Of a stretch of 38,456 bases of DNA, positions 18,204-29,460 are shown piece by piece. Source of the stretch: Zarea fungicola (Eukaryota; Ascomycota; Sordariomycetes; Hypocreales; Cordycipitaceae). The stretch lies in the NCBI GenBank assembly GCA_900169235.1, contig FWCC01000459.1:1-38456 (forward strand). Reading direction: 5' to 3'. The number at the start of each line of letters is the position of its first letter. The first letter of the stretch is position 1. A program made the translations under genes and the position numbers. The notes below the pieces were generated by a model, which saw only the letters and a list, made by a program, of their open reading frames with translations, made no database searches and had not been told where the DNA came from.

Positions 18204-18912
18204 CGAGGCGAATATATGAGCTGCGCTTTGCTATGAGACAAGGCTGAGCTGAGTGTTGAATGATTTTTAGGAAGGATATGATACGGTGGGCTATTCAGCT
18301 CAACAAGGATAGGAGATTCTATCGCCTTTTTATCTCTACGTTGCATGCATTCGCTGTTGAAGATTAGAAATAGTTGCTAGGTGAATGTGGCTATCGGCAT
18401 TATTACAAATGTCTGCTAACTGGCGATTCTTACCAAGGATAGATTTTCGAGGCAACTTTTTGCGATGGCGTATGGTTAGGCGCGCCAGTTGACCTACAGT
18501 AGCTTCCACAGTAGCAAGGTCCAAGCTTCCACTAACTGTAAAACCAAATGGTCAGCTGACCCTCTAAATGCCATTACTCTTGAGCAGGATGACTGCCAGC
18601 CACATTCGTACTGTTGGCATCCCAGTGAAGGCACTAATTTAGCGTGCATTTTCGCCGAAATGCGGGAGACACCTTCTAAGGGTGGTGTCTCCAGCAGTCG
18701 TGGCACACACGCCTAGCTTTTTCTTCAAGCAGCTCAATCACTCCATCTAATAACTGCTCTGTATGGCAATTACCACGAACTTGGCTTAGGCAAGTTCACC
18801 TCGCTTGCTAGGCAGCTCGCTTGCTTTCCAGGGTCATCGTCGGTAGCAAAGCACAGTGGCATTGTAAAGCAAGTATCGTCGCAAATCAAATTTGTGTTTC
18901 AAAACTAGTAAA
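18204..18912. promoter_or_regulatory. Divergent promoter region between GST and Zn2Cys6 factor
   Basis: About 700 bp with no supported gene. It contains a 9-bp perfect inverted repeat GGAGACACC/GGTGTCTCC separated by 10 bp (18665-18673 and 18684-18692), which could be an operator-like dyad or an RNA hairpin. Frames at 18489-18716 on both strands overlap this dyad and look spurious. Confidence 0.4.
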
Positions 18913-20794
18913 ATGAGAATAACGGAAGGGCGGGCGAAAAGACAAGACAAGGACAAGGCGTCAAAGCGTTGTCACAATTGTCGCGGTATGTAGCGTCACA
19001 TCCCCTCTGATAGTTCTCAATGACATTGCTGATTTTAATTTATTTATTTTTTTCCTATAGCGCAAAAGACGGGATGCGACAAAACAATGCCGTCCTGTTT
19101 AAATTGCCAGCAGAAACGGCGTGTCTGCCTGGGGTATGAACTAAAATTATCATGGCCTAAAAACACTGATACCAGGCGCCAAATCCAAACTGCTGGAACG
19201 CAATTCGCGATTCACGTACAGCCTAGAGAAAGGATTCATTTCGTAAGCTCATCAATGGAAGACGTTCGCTCGGTCCATGATCAAGGTTCGTTCTTTCGTG
19301 ATTATTCGCGCTATCATCCTCATGATTTCCAACGTTTACTGAAACCTCAACCCAAGGATTCACTGGCAGGTTAACCGGCTATGGTCGACAGACGTTAGCT
19401 TCGATATGGTTTCCTCGATTGTCCACTGTTCATCTGAGCCCACACTTAGACGCCTCTGTGGCTGCGAAACGTAAGGCCAGGACAGTGATACTCTGGCAGA
19501 AGGTTCTACTGGCGCAGGTGGTGACTGACGCTCTGAGCAGGCTATCTTCCAGTCAGGCGACTACTCTCTTCTAGTCAGGACGTAGATAGCCTCTACAGCC
19601 TGATCATACGATTGTCTTCCATGGATGAAAGCTTCTCGTCCGTGGCAACTAGACACGCACTAACTGCACTCACGTATCAATACATGCAAAAACAAGATGC
19701 CGCGAACCTTCACCAGGCTACTGCCACCCACGCTCTGCGATGCGCAGTTGAATCACACACTGCGTCTCATGCCATGCACATGATGGTGGCAAGTATGCTA
19801 CTGTGCATGTTCGAGGTAAATGGCCTTGCAGCATTTTTTTTGTATCCAGATAGTAATTGGTTTCGTTTTATTTTTCAGGCAATCAATTTTGATTCCTCGG
19901 ATCTTAGCTGGTCCTTCTTCTTTTGCGGTGCAAAACAGATTTCCAAATTAGCGTCGCGACCACACCAAAGCTACAGTGGTGACGAAGCCATCCTCATGGA
20001 CTGGATTCTTTATCACGACGTCATGTACAAGTTCAGCATTCGACATTGGCAGACAAAAAACGAGGACCAGATCCAGTTGGCCTCGCAAGAAAAGAACTTC
20101 TCCAAAGCTATTTTTTCGCCTGATAGACAAGTCGTAAGTCCTGTGGCACCATTTCGGCCATCCCCTACCACCCCGCTAATGGGAGATCTCCAAGGTGGTC
20201 CCGCTCGCTGGTTGCTCTCAAGAGCTACTAGATCTGCTTTGCCAGGTAATCGATGAAACATATGAGAGCGACGACCCATTTTTCCGCTCCGAGTCTCATC
20301 TAAGAAAGCTGAGGTCGCTGGAATTCCGTTTGCGCGGCCTAGAGCAGCGGGTTTCCGGCATCTCTAATATAGATGATGGTAATGTCGGGAGTACAGAGCA
20401 CAAACAGCAAGTAGCCAAGCTGTTCCAGCTAGCAACGCTGATATATCTTCTTCGAGTAGCAAAGGGCGACGATCGAGCCTCTTTAGCAGTTGTCGAAGTG
20501 CTGAACGAAGCATTTAGTACAATGGATTTGCTACAGAAATCCAGCTTCTGTGAACGGCCGTGGCCTCTTTTTGTCATTGGCTTAGAGGCAGCTACGGAAG
20601 AAGAGCGGCGTGACGTGTTAAACATGATCGGTAAGGCTCTGGATTGGCAGCCACTCGGCGCAATGGCATTGGTCAAGCGTATGGTACAGGATGCCTGGGT
20701 GCTGCAGGATCTCCATCAAAACGCTGGCAGATGCCAGTCAGAATATTATGGCGAGATTATAAGCCGAAATCGTGTCCCGCCCTGTTTCACATAA
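18913..20794 (+). CDS. Zn2Cys6 transcription factor, middle region frame-disrupted
   Basis: Nuclear DNA-binding regulator. Exon 1 (18913-18985) and exon 2 (from 19061, after a 75-nt intron) give a Zn2Cys6 cluster with Cys20, 23, 30, 37, 40 and 47 (C-x2-C-x6-C-x6-C-x2-C-x6-C). The frame then stops at 19372-19374. Coding-like sequence continues in other frames to about 19536 and resumes from 19537. A conserved fungal-factor helical region follows (ATRHALTALTYQYMQ; MLLCMFE), with introns at 19816-19878 and 20134-20194, and a C-terminal block (GCSQELLDLLCQVIDE; PWPLFVIGLEA) ending at 20794. The layout resembles the Fungal_trans_2 type. Either an intron I cannot place spans 19370-19536 or the gene carries indels there. 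It may regulate the divergent GST. Confidence 0.6.
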
Positions 20795-21552
20795 CAGTTA
20801 CCGGGTGCATGGCGCCGTTTTTAAACTTTGGTATAAAAATTGTTTTTGAAATGCCCAAGTTTGCTTCTCAACGGCTTGGACGGCTAGCACCCTACGCTAC
20901 AGACCTAATAAAATAATTGTTTTGAAATCTACGAAAATCTACGCAACAGATTCAGGTAACGCAAATGTGCAGGCGCCTTTAGCGTTAAAAATAGCATGCA
21001 TGGCGCTAACTGCATGCAAACAATATTTATTAGAAACGCAACGGGATGCTTTGAGAGTTTCAGCTAGGATGGTTATGTAATGAAAATCAAAACAAACAAG
21101 GCTAGAGTTCTGCAAACTGAGATTCAATTCCAGTTGACATGTTCGCGAAGAGGACAATCATACGCCGCGTTCTAGTAGATGCAATGGCACTCATACTGTT
21201 ACCTGAGTTGCGGTATGGATGTATTAAGTAATAAAAATGCCGCTAATTGTAGTCCAATGAGGGTACACGCAAAGTACCCATCAAAAAGCAGCTGCCCTTG
21301 CGCCATGCTATGACTCGGATTTGGAAGTTTTTAGGCATAAATTCGTCTGGGCAAGAGCTGAACAATAAATTTGATTCCAGGGAGGACTATGTTATATGAG
21401 ATGCAGTGCGTTAACATACCGCAATAAGCGCTGCACTGCAATTGCTAGTCGTTATACATTTAAAGCCATCGAAACCTGACCAAAGTATTCCAGCCTATTA
21501 GACGTCGCATTGCTGGGTAAAATCATACTGATGATACAAATCATATACTGTT
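20795..21552. other. Intergenic, no gene seen
   Basis: About 760 bp between the factor (+) and the four-pass protein (-), so it holds two 3' ends. AT-rich, with no repeat or frame that I can support. Confidence 0.5.
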
Positions 21553-22417
21553 CTATACTCTTACACTAGAATACGGAACCGAAATAGGTGTGATTTGCTT
21601 GTAGCTCCGGTTTCGCTCCCTCAGTTGGAGGATGATAAACAGGACAAGGCAGATAATCTCGACGGCACCTGCTACGATAAGGGCGTAGAAGCTGTAATTC
21701 TGATAAAGGTCAGTAAGCCCACTAGCTTATTTTTAGCCGGCAACGTACCATTTCAATGCACAATGGCTTGAAGTTGATGTGAGGATTACTAAATCGGTTA
21801 TGGCTGCATGACCACGACCAAACGTCCCAGTGCTTTTTCCCCCTGGCGTTATCAAGCTTATAGTAAACGGCAGCGGCGACCCATGCGGCGATTGACAACA
21901 GCGATGTTAGTACAACTGCTGCAATGTAGACCTTGGTCTGTCTCAAGCCCCTCAACTAGAATATCCATATTAGTTAGTGACTGCAAATTTATAACAGGAA
22001 AGGAAAAGCTCGTACACCACCGCAGAGTGTTACCAGGGCGGAAATATGAACAATGGCCGCGATGCCGCCTGCGATAATGTTGGTCCACGTTGGCCACAAA
22101 TCCGTCTCCGCGGGCCAGGCGCGACTACGGAACCCGTTTGACGGATCTTGCACCATCTGGTCACGCGTCCGGTTCCATTCAATGGCTGCATGCGCCTGGA
22201 CGCCGATGACTGAAAGAGCGAGTACCAAGGCCACGACGCGCAGCGCGATGCGCGCTGAATTCGGAACAGCCCTAGAGGCGCGGCCTTCTTTCTGTAGAGC
22301 ATTGCGCGTGGTGCGCTTGTCTGAGTGAAACGCCTTCTGGGCAGCCGGTTCACTATACGATTCGTGCGTCGAGCTGAAAGGCTCGTAGGCCGACGTGTAG
22401 GGCTGGCTCGGATTCAT
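21553..22417 (-). CDS. Four-pass (MARVEL-like) membrane protein (251 aa, three exons)
   Basis: Exons 22016-22417, 21749-21955 and 21553-21699 are joined by introns of 60 nt (GTACGA donor, CTAAC branch) and 49 nt (GTACGT donor), all phase 0, giving 251 residues. I use the ATG at 22417. A hydrophilic, Ser/Thr-rich N-terminal tail of about 55 residues precedes four hydrophobic segments: around RIALRVVALVLALSVIGV, NIIAGGIAAIVHISALVTLC, VYIAAVVLTSLLSIAAWVAA, and SFYALIVAGAVEIICLVLFI in exon 3. The tail after segment 4 is short and basic. The layout is that of fungal MARVEL-like proteins, but I see no diagnostic motif, so the function is open; plasma membrane location is likely. Confidence 0.7.
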
Positions 22418-23019
22418 TTTCGGCGACGGAAGCAAACGATGTCGTTGGTAATGAGACAGTCAACGGCAAAGTTGGTAAACCAGAAGATTAAACAACCTTG
22501 AAGGAGAATCCCGGCCCAGAGTGAAAGCTGAGGAGTGACAGAGCTATTATAAGATTTTACTGCAGCGCAACGGCCTCGCGGCATTTATGCCCTACATAAC
22601 TAACCGCACTGCCCGGAGTCAGAGCGGTGTTATCCTACCGTTTTAGGTGAAGTATGCTTTTTTTTAGAATTTCTGCCGCTCTTACGTGAGAGCCAGTTTA
22701 GCGTGAGTCGCCGACCGACGCCACCCAACAGCCTTGAGTCGCCAATAACCTATCTTGATTGCACTGCAGCCCTAAAAATAAGGATTATCAAGCAACTTTA
22801 CGCTGGGTTTTTGCCGATGTACGACATGGTTCATTATTGTGCTCCACATATTGGGCTGTGAGGCTGAATGATTGTTTTACACGTGCCCGCCAACTTTTAT
22901 CTGCTCGACAGAGACTTCAAATAAAACCCCTATCCCGCCATCTTGACGGAGCGCAGCAAAGGAAGAGCATTCAACTTGGGTATTTTTCTCACCCGTCCTC
23001 AATCGCTCTGTCTGCCAGT
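22418..23019. other. Intergenic divergent promoter region
   Basis: Separates the ATG of the four-pass protein (-) from the ATG of the 439-aa secreted protein (+). A reading frame upstream of 23020 is open back to 22759 but lacks features of a protein start; I treat it as 5' untranslated sequence. Confidence 0.45.
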
Positions 23020-24339
23020 ATGTTCTTGAGGCACATCACCCTATTTACCGCGGCAGGTGCCATAGTTGGCGCCAATGCCTCGGGGCTCTGCATCATTGGC
23101 CCTACGCCAGTAACGAAATGCGGCGCCGCCGACCTTACTGCGGCGAATTGGGCCACCTTTGGAATTGACACCTTCTTGTTCGCCATGATTCGCGAGTATG
23201 GCATCTCGGACAACTTTCCCAAGTTCATCATGGCACAGCTCACACCCACCGGCCAAACTGGAAACCCCAACTTTGACTGCTCAAATATTCAGGATCCTAC
23301 CAACTGTAGAATCCTAAGCGTTGGGAATCCCGATGCCGGGACCTGCCAATTCAAGGGCTTAGATAACACACTATGCCTCGATTTTTCTTCCCCAGAGGCC
23401 GGGTTTCTCGCCGCCAACTATATCGGCATTTACAATGGCTTAAGGGCGAACTTCATCGCCGTGCGCCAGGCGGTAGACAACCTCAAGAGCCAAAATTTCA
23501 TTAGCAACCTGGTTGATAAGCTGTCACCGAAGAAACAACCTATTGGTCCAGCCGTCTTCAATCTCATAACTGACTTAATTGTCGACGTTTTGCCTATTGG
23601 TGGTGAGGTTAAGGCTGCCACAACATTCTTCAAGAAGCTCAAAATTGTAGCTAAAGCAACCAAGAAGGATATTAAGAATGACGGCAAGGACATTGTCAGC
23701 GTCCTTGAATCAAATAGCGATATCGACAAGCAGGCTGCTGCAACCAAGGACACGCTCAATCAGCAGTTGGAGAACGTGGCCGTCGGAACACAGAAGCGTA
23801 TGACAGAGCTACTGGCGCGTGTCTTTGGGCCAAACCAGGACCCTACCATGCCGGATGATAAGGCCATTACCAGCACGGTTGCCTTTCTGAGCACGTACCA
23901 TGGTAATTTCCTTCAAGACGTGCCCACGGTCGCTGATTTGCAGCCCCAGATGGAGAAGCAGATGAAGACCTGGATCGCGTCGCAAATCATCAGCATCCTT
24001 GGATACGCCATGTTCATCGATAGCACTCCATTGGCGGATCCTCCAGGTGAGCCCGGTGTTGTCTGCAAAGCAGAGGGTGGTTTTTCTGTGATTGGTGGGT
24101 GTGCTTTGTTCCGCATCGGTGCTGTTGCTGGGAGTGGTGATGTGATTGAGGGTGCCCAAAAGGCCAACGATATCTTTGCCTTGAATGACCTTGGCATTAA
24201 CATGAACGATGTTATTGCTAATGCGCAGGGCTGCCCTAAAGGAAACACAGTTGACTTTGAGGGCTTCTTGGAGATGGACAACTCTAACCCCCTGCCTAAC
24301 TGTATGTTTACCTTCCCAGTGCAAAATGTAAAGCTATAG
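23020..24339 (+). CDS. Large secreted protein of uncharacterised fungal family (439 aa)
   Basis: I start at the ATG at 23020 because it opens a clear signal peptide (MFLRHITLFTAAGAIVGANA) followed by a small-residue cleavage site. The single exon codes for 439 residues. Paired cysteines occur near the start (LCIIGPTPVTKC), at DCSNIQDPTNC, at TCQFKGLDNTLC, and in the last third (VVCKAEGGFSVIGGC, GC, NC). The middle (about residues 150-290) is cysteine-free, Lys- and Ala-rich and probably helical, starting with a hydrophobic segment around VFNLITDLIVDVLPIGG. From memory the layout recalls a fungal family of unknown function (DUF7872-like), which I cannot verify. Intact and well conserved in codon structure; probably exported. 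Confidence 0.8.
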   Translation: MFLRHITLFTAAGAIVGANASGLCIIGPTPVTKCGAADLTAANWATFGIDTFLFAMIREYGISDNFPKFIMAQLTPTGQTGNPNFDCSNIQDPTNCRILSVGNPDAGTCQFKGLDNTLCLDFSSPEAGFLAANYIGIYNGLRANFIAVRQAVDNLKSQNFISNLVDKLSPKKQPIGPAVFNLITDLIVDVLPIGGEVKAATTFFKKLKIVAKATKKDIKNDGKDIVSVLESNSDIDKQAAATKDTLNQQLENVAVGTQKRMTELLARVFGPNQDPTMPDDKAITSTVAFLSTYHGNFLQDVPTVADLQPQMEKQMKTWIASQIISILGYAMFIDSTPLADPPGEPGVVCKAEGGFSVIGGCALFRIGAVAGSGDVIEGAQKANDIFALNDLGINMNDVIANAQGCPKGNTVDFEGFLEMDNSNPLPNCMFTFPVQNVKL

Positions 24340-24552
24340 ATGACACTTTTGTCGGCGGGATTTCACGACCTTAATATAGGAGGCTATGTAGCAGGAGTTG
24401 TCGGCGTTTTATTTTCTTCGAATAGTATTGGCTAATGCTGTTCAAATCGAATACATTTTTAAATAAGCCCTTGTTTTAGTCTGTTCATCTTAATACTTAG
24501 CATGGCAGTTGAGCCTGGGCGCCATTGTGTGGCTGTAGGAACTTGGTGTTTT

Positions 24553-26893
24553 CTAGGACCTGAATGCAAAACTCAGATCATGCCATCGCATTATGATTGG
24601 CACACACAAATTATTGGAAAGGTTCTCAGCCCCCAATAAATCTGAAAATGTTTCAGCTGCCTGCCTTTGTAGTGCAGGTATATTGCTTAAAAGCCCTTGC
24701 GCCAGATGTAACCAATCAGTGCTGGTCATCAGCTTTTTCCGGAGAGACTGAAACAGAAAGATTGAGGAAATTGTTAGACATTTCATAGGAATGGTTAAGA
24801 TCAAAGAGGAAATTGAGAAATAGTGAACATCGACACAGTGAAAAGGTGTTCTTACCTCTGTGCAGCGTTCGACCTCAGAATGAGGCGGAGATGAACCGTC
24901 AGACAAGAGGCCTATACGCAATGCGTTCCTGTCGTCAATTGCCCATAGTGCGACCTCCAGGAAGCGTGCACAGAAGGCGACGAGTCCTCGGATATCGCTG
25001 CCATGCTTCTGCACATTCTCGATAAAGTGAATAAACTCAGATATTGCTGCAACATACGTTTGCGACGTGGACGACGACGGGTCCTCTAGAACTGCAGACA
25101 GCAGTAGCAGGGCTGCAGAGAGCGGGTACCCCATCAGCTCCCTTTACGGCTTGAAATATCAGAAACAGCAGACAATTTAAACCGAACAGTATGAATTGAA
25201 GACTTACCAAAGGCAATGGAACGCCTGTGATTCCAGACCATGCATGACTCTGATCATATCAAGGGAGCTCGAGATGCATGCGGCCCAGGAGCTCTGAATA
25301 GCTTCAACGGTTTGGTCATCACACTTTCCTTCAGAATTCTCCATGTTTGAGGACAAATCGTGTCTGAATCGCGCTCGCTTCATGTGTGTCTTGATGCTAG
25401 TTGTGTGATATGTCAAGATCACCAACACTTTTTGCATAATCGGTAAACTTTCTTCAGTCAGTTCTACAGTTTGAAAAAGGTGCTCATGACGGCATCTCCA
25501 GTCCTGTAGTAGTTTGTTTGTCGGTTCCCAATGGTGCATTACTGCCTCTATTGGAGATCCTTCACTGGATGTGAATCCCGCATAAGCTTCGAGCTGCGTG
25601 GCGGCTAGCCCAATCATTATTTGAGGAAAGCCATCAGATTGGCTATTTTGAAACCTTTTCAAGTCTTCCGAGATGGAATTGATGGTTCCAAACGCGGAAG
25701 GGAGACCATACTTGTGTAAGATCTCCACATCTAGGATGAAAGCGACACTGGCCACTCGCTCATGGCGGGTGTACAAAGAGCCCCCGACGCTGGTGCTGCG
25801 ATCCCTCGGTGTAAACTCAATCATATGCATCAGTCGCACAGCAGCATTAATCAGTTGTGAAGTTGTTCTTGCGTCGGCAGTAGACCTCATGAATAGAGCC
25901 ATGGCGAGAAGAGCTTCGCATGCGAGTATGTTGGTCCCCCGTGTGACCAGTTCAGGAAACGTAGAAAATGCATTCTTGAAATGAGCCCATGCTGAAACAG
26001 CCATGGTCTCAAGATAGTCGTTGGTGCACTTCTGCAAGATAGCATTTGCAATAACTGAGTTAACAATAGACCACCGCGAAGGGTTGCCGCCGATACTTTC
26101 CGGCCCTGCCTCGTACTGCTCGCGGAGAAGGGCCAGAATAGTTTCCGGCGGGAATAGTAACCGGTGAAACAACGTCTCATCCCAACTGGATTGGATTAAA
26201 TGAGCCATATGCATCCTAGGAAGCAGTGAGGTAAAAGTTGGCTGAGGAAAAGGCGTTGACTTGATGCCGTTAAGCAGACGCTGTCTGGACAACTCCAACT
26301 CCGTCGTGAATTCTAACAGTGTGCGAACTATATTCAAACACAGCCTCAACGTTAGTCCACAATCTCTGTATGAGTTGAATATTAAGGACTGACATGAAGA
26401 TACCCCGATATGGGAACTGGTATCCGCGCTGTATTGAGATTTTGTGGCAGGGAGTCCGACATTGTCAGCTTCAGGATGAAGAGGGACCGTCGCGTTTGTT
26501 TGTGGAGTCTCTTGTGAAGGCTGTGCTTTAGTTGGGGTCTCGATGACCCTAAGGCGCTCTTCAAGGTTTTGGATACGTCCTGGGCTACATTAATATTAGT
26601 TGACTAATTCGAAATCGGACAGTCGAGAAGGAGGGCCACTTTTTCGCGAGTCCTCTGCCCTTGCGCTCAGTGTAGACACAGGCAGTTTCGAGCTTGGAAC
26701 ACAGATGACAGACGGGCCTTGAGCCATCGCACTTCTTTTTCCGTTTCTGACACGGAATACACGCCTGAGAAGAGAAATGATTAGATTTGATGGACTTGGT
26801 GCGAGTCCTGCTTTGTACTGACGGGGTACTGACACTGTATATCCGCGTTTGTGCTAAATTGCTCGCACTAGGCTGGTCAAGAGCGTCACCCAT
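24553..26893 (-). CDS. Zn2Cys6 transcription factor (703 aa, four exons)
   Basis: Exons 26640-26893, 25208-26584, 24856-25141 and 24553-24747 join in frame to 704 codons; introns are 55, 66 and 108 nt. The Zn2Cys6 cluster is at Cys45, 48, 55, 62, 65 and 72, with basic residues between (QKRKKKCDG). A linker and short coiled-coil-like stretch (IQNLEERLRVIE) follow. The long helical middle region is typical of fungal regulators that sense metabolites. A further intron just before the cluster (69 nt, GTCAGT to TCTTCTCAG) would remove 23 residues without changing frame, so the N-terminus is uncertain. The 108-nt last intron is also in frame if retained. The gene is head to head with the NmrA-like gene, its most obvious candidate target. 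Confidence 0.85.
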
Positions 26894-27482
26894 GACGAGG
26901 TAAAGGAATTACTGTCAGAAAGGTGCAATTTGAAAGAAATTGAATTGTCAGATGTAGAGATGACATGAACGTTCGCTATCGAGAAGAATTGGAGACTGTC
27001 ATTGGTGATGAGGCGGGCGCGGATGTATTTTTAATGCCGCTTGCAAGGCGGAACTGTTTAGTAAACATCCGCTCAGCGGGGCCAGGACCCGAGAGATGCC
27101 AATCAGCTGCCAGAGGGATCCCATCACAAACCTAAAAAGGAAGTAGAGGTGGCCATATGTCCGCCTATTATATAATACATCTTCAAACAACCAGCTTTTC
27201 AATGTCCGCATGTCGTGCGAGATGAATCGGCATTGCGAATTTGCTGCGGATTGCACGATATGATTGTGTAATCCTAGCAGCAGCGGGCACCATGGCAATT
27301 CTTAGTGCGGAGTTTGGCCGTAACTATAGCCTAAATCACGTATAAATGAGACATGTCCATCCATGCCAATGAATGGACTGATTCGTTCAACCCATCATTC
27401 ATCTGATATACAAGCAATCAACCAATTCTCCAAGACTCCTCTTCGTCATACACGGCACTTAAAACAGCTCAATACCATCACA
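26894..27482. promoter_or_regulatory. Divergent promoter region, Zn2Cys6 factor and NmrA-like gene
   Basis: About 590 bp between two start codons. A TATAAA box at 27341-27346 lies about 140 nt upstream of the plus-strand ATG, followed by a pyrimidine- and AC-rich leader ending ccatcacaATG, usual for fungal transcripts. A minus-strand frame at 26999-27298 is not supported. Confidence 0.5.
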
Positions 27483-28431
27483 ATGACCGTCATCAAGAAC
27501 GTCGCCCTCCTTGGTGTAAGTTATCCTTAGCCATCCCCTCCTGTATTCAGCCTTGGCTTAACTTTTCGTTTAGAAAGGACACCTTGGTTCCGCGGTGCTT
27601 CAGAGCCTAGTTGCTGCAGGCTTCACAACCACTGTTGTTGGCCGTACTGAGAAGAAAGCCGATGAGCTTCCGAGTGGAGCAAAGTCTGTGGCAGTCGACT
27701 ACAGCTCCAGTGCGAGCCTCGTAGCCGCGTTCACCGGCCAGGATGCCATTGTCAGTACTCTAGGATTCGATAATACTCTGATGCAGAAGGAAATTATTGA
27801 TGCGGCTATTACTGCTGGTGTCGCTCGCTTCATTCCTTCCGATTTTGGTAGCATTACCACCGAAAGTACAGCCAGCCACTTGCAAGTTTTTCGCCACATG
27901 GTAGAAATCCAGGAGTATCTCAAAGAGAAAGCCGCACTAGGTAAGATTGATTACACAGTGATCAGCCCTGGTGCGTTTACAGAATATATTGCTGGCATGT
28001 TTGACTGGAAGAAGCCCGCTCCGCCGCTCTGGGAGGGTGGACACCATCCCGTGAGCAGCACCAGCATTGGTGGTATCGGAAAAGCCATCGTTGGGGTCTT
28101 CAAAAACCCTGAGCAAACCAAAAATCGCAACATCAAGATTCATGAGTTTGTCTTTACACAGGCGCAAATTTTGGATATGACGAGAAAGGTTGCCCCGGCA
28201 GGGGTAGAGCTACACCCAGTCAACATCGAAAACGCAGCAGATCAATTGGACAAAATTATCAAGAATGCTGAAGCAGAGCCAACCGTCTCAAACATGTACG
28301 CTTTAGTTGGGGCGGCCGTTTTCGGTGGCAAGTGGAAGGCCAGTTACGACCAGGTCGACAATGAGCTTGTTGGATTGGCAATGATCTCCAACGAAGAAGT
28401 GCAAGCAAAAGTAACCAAGGCTGTTGCTTAA
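27483..28431 (+). CDS. NmrA/isoflavone-reductase-like NAD(P)-binding oxidoreductase (296 aa)
   Basis: Atypical short-chain dehydrogenase of the NmrA-like/isoflavone reductase group, which bind NAD(P)H and act either as reductases on phenolic substrates or as redox sensors. Exon 1 is 27483-27515 and exon 2 is 27574-28431; the 58-nt intron (GTAAGT) splits the glycine motif, which reads GKGHLG after splicing (GxGxxG). The basic patch after strand 2 (VVGRTEKKA) suggests NADPH preference. Family marks follow: DAIVSTLGFDN, ARFIPSDFGS, the K in the EYLKEKAAL region and a C-terminal substrate domain. Length is normal. Pathway unknown; the divergent Zn2Cys6 regulator suggests inducible expression. Confidence 0.9.
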
Positions 28432-29327
28432 CTTGAACTGTCTCAGTTTTGTTCTTGAGGTGCCTCATTTAGCCGAGAAATCTTCAAGGAGACTTCAAAA
28501 GCCCACAAGGTAGTCAGATGGCTGGTACCGCTACGTTCTTTGGCGGAGACGTGGTTTAAGATTGTGCATCTACGTTAGGCACTAATTCTGTCGCTGTGAG
28601 AACGAGTTAGATAGTAAGTCATATTAGTTACTTAATTATCTACTCTTCCGTCCATGAACGACTTTAAATACTGTGCTCATGCTATTTATTTTGGTCCCTT
28701 GCTCACCTTCTGGGAATACAATGGGCCTGCGACAAAACATAGAATCTTTATCGTTTTACTATTGAACTCCACTAGCGGATAACTGTAATCTCAAGCATTT
28801 CTGCTACTTGATCGAGATCACACTTCTACGGAGTTTAAACTAAAAACCGAGAGGCCGCGGCGATGGGATATTAGCGGACTCATGTCCAGGGCTATGGACT
28901 TGGTAAACTTGTGATTAATAATCTGAGAGTAACCTCGACTGGCTTCAGACAATCCAGTGTCCGAAGATAGAGTCCTGTTTATATGCCAGAAGGTGGAATC
29001 TCTTAACAGAGTAATACTGAATGCCGTCCAGCTGATGTGGTGTGCGGTAACGGCCATTAGTTTCCAGCCAATCCAACACTGACGACCGTGAATAGCAAGA
29101 GCAGCCGGGTTTGTGCCTACACCCTCAGCACTTTACCCAAGGAACTGCCAAATCCAGTACGGAAACTGGAAATGCGCAATGGCACTGAGAATCCTGGGCG
29201 CTTGCAGGAAATAGGTTGATGAGGCTACATGGTGTGGCGAAGGCACCACTTCATGGGATACTGCAAATACTTTGTTAAATATACTATTGACGAAAACATG
29301 TAGTGAAGCGTCTATCCAAGTTCCTCA
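28432..29327. other. Intergenic, no gene seen
   Basis: About 900 bp between converging 3' ends (NmrA-like gene on plus, GRDP-like gene on minus). A minus-strand frame at 28818-29057 lacks any feature. No repeat seen. Confidence 0.5.
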
Positions 29328-29460
29328 TCATCCACCGCATCCTCCACCACCACATCCTCCTCCACCACATCCTCCACCACCGCATCCTCCACCTCCTCCA
29401 CCACCACATCCTCCTCCACCGCATCCTCCTCCACCGCATCCAGAGCCACAGCCATAGCCG
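29328..29460. repeat. Purine/pyrimidine-skewed Cys-Gly repeat DNA
   Basis: The plus strand is a run of ccaccgcatcctc-like units (12-15 nt period) that encodes the Cys-Gly tail of the minus-strand gene. Plus-strand frames here give His-Pro repeats that are only the antisense. Length polymorphism is likely. Confidence 0.8.

Noticed and set aside
22759..23019. N-terminal extension of the 439-aa secreted protein
   Set aside because: The signal peptide begins at 23020; the upstream frame is open by chance and looks like leader sequence.
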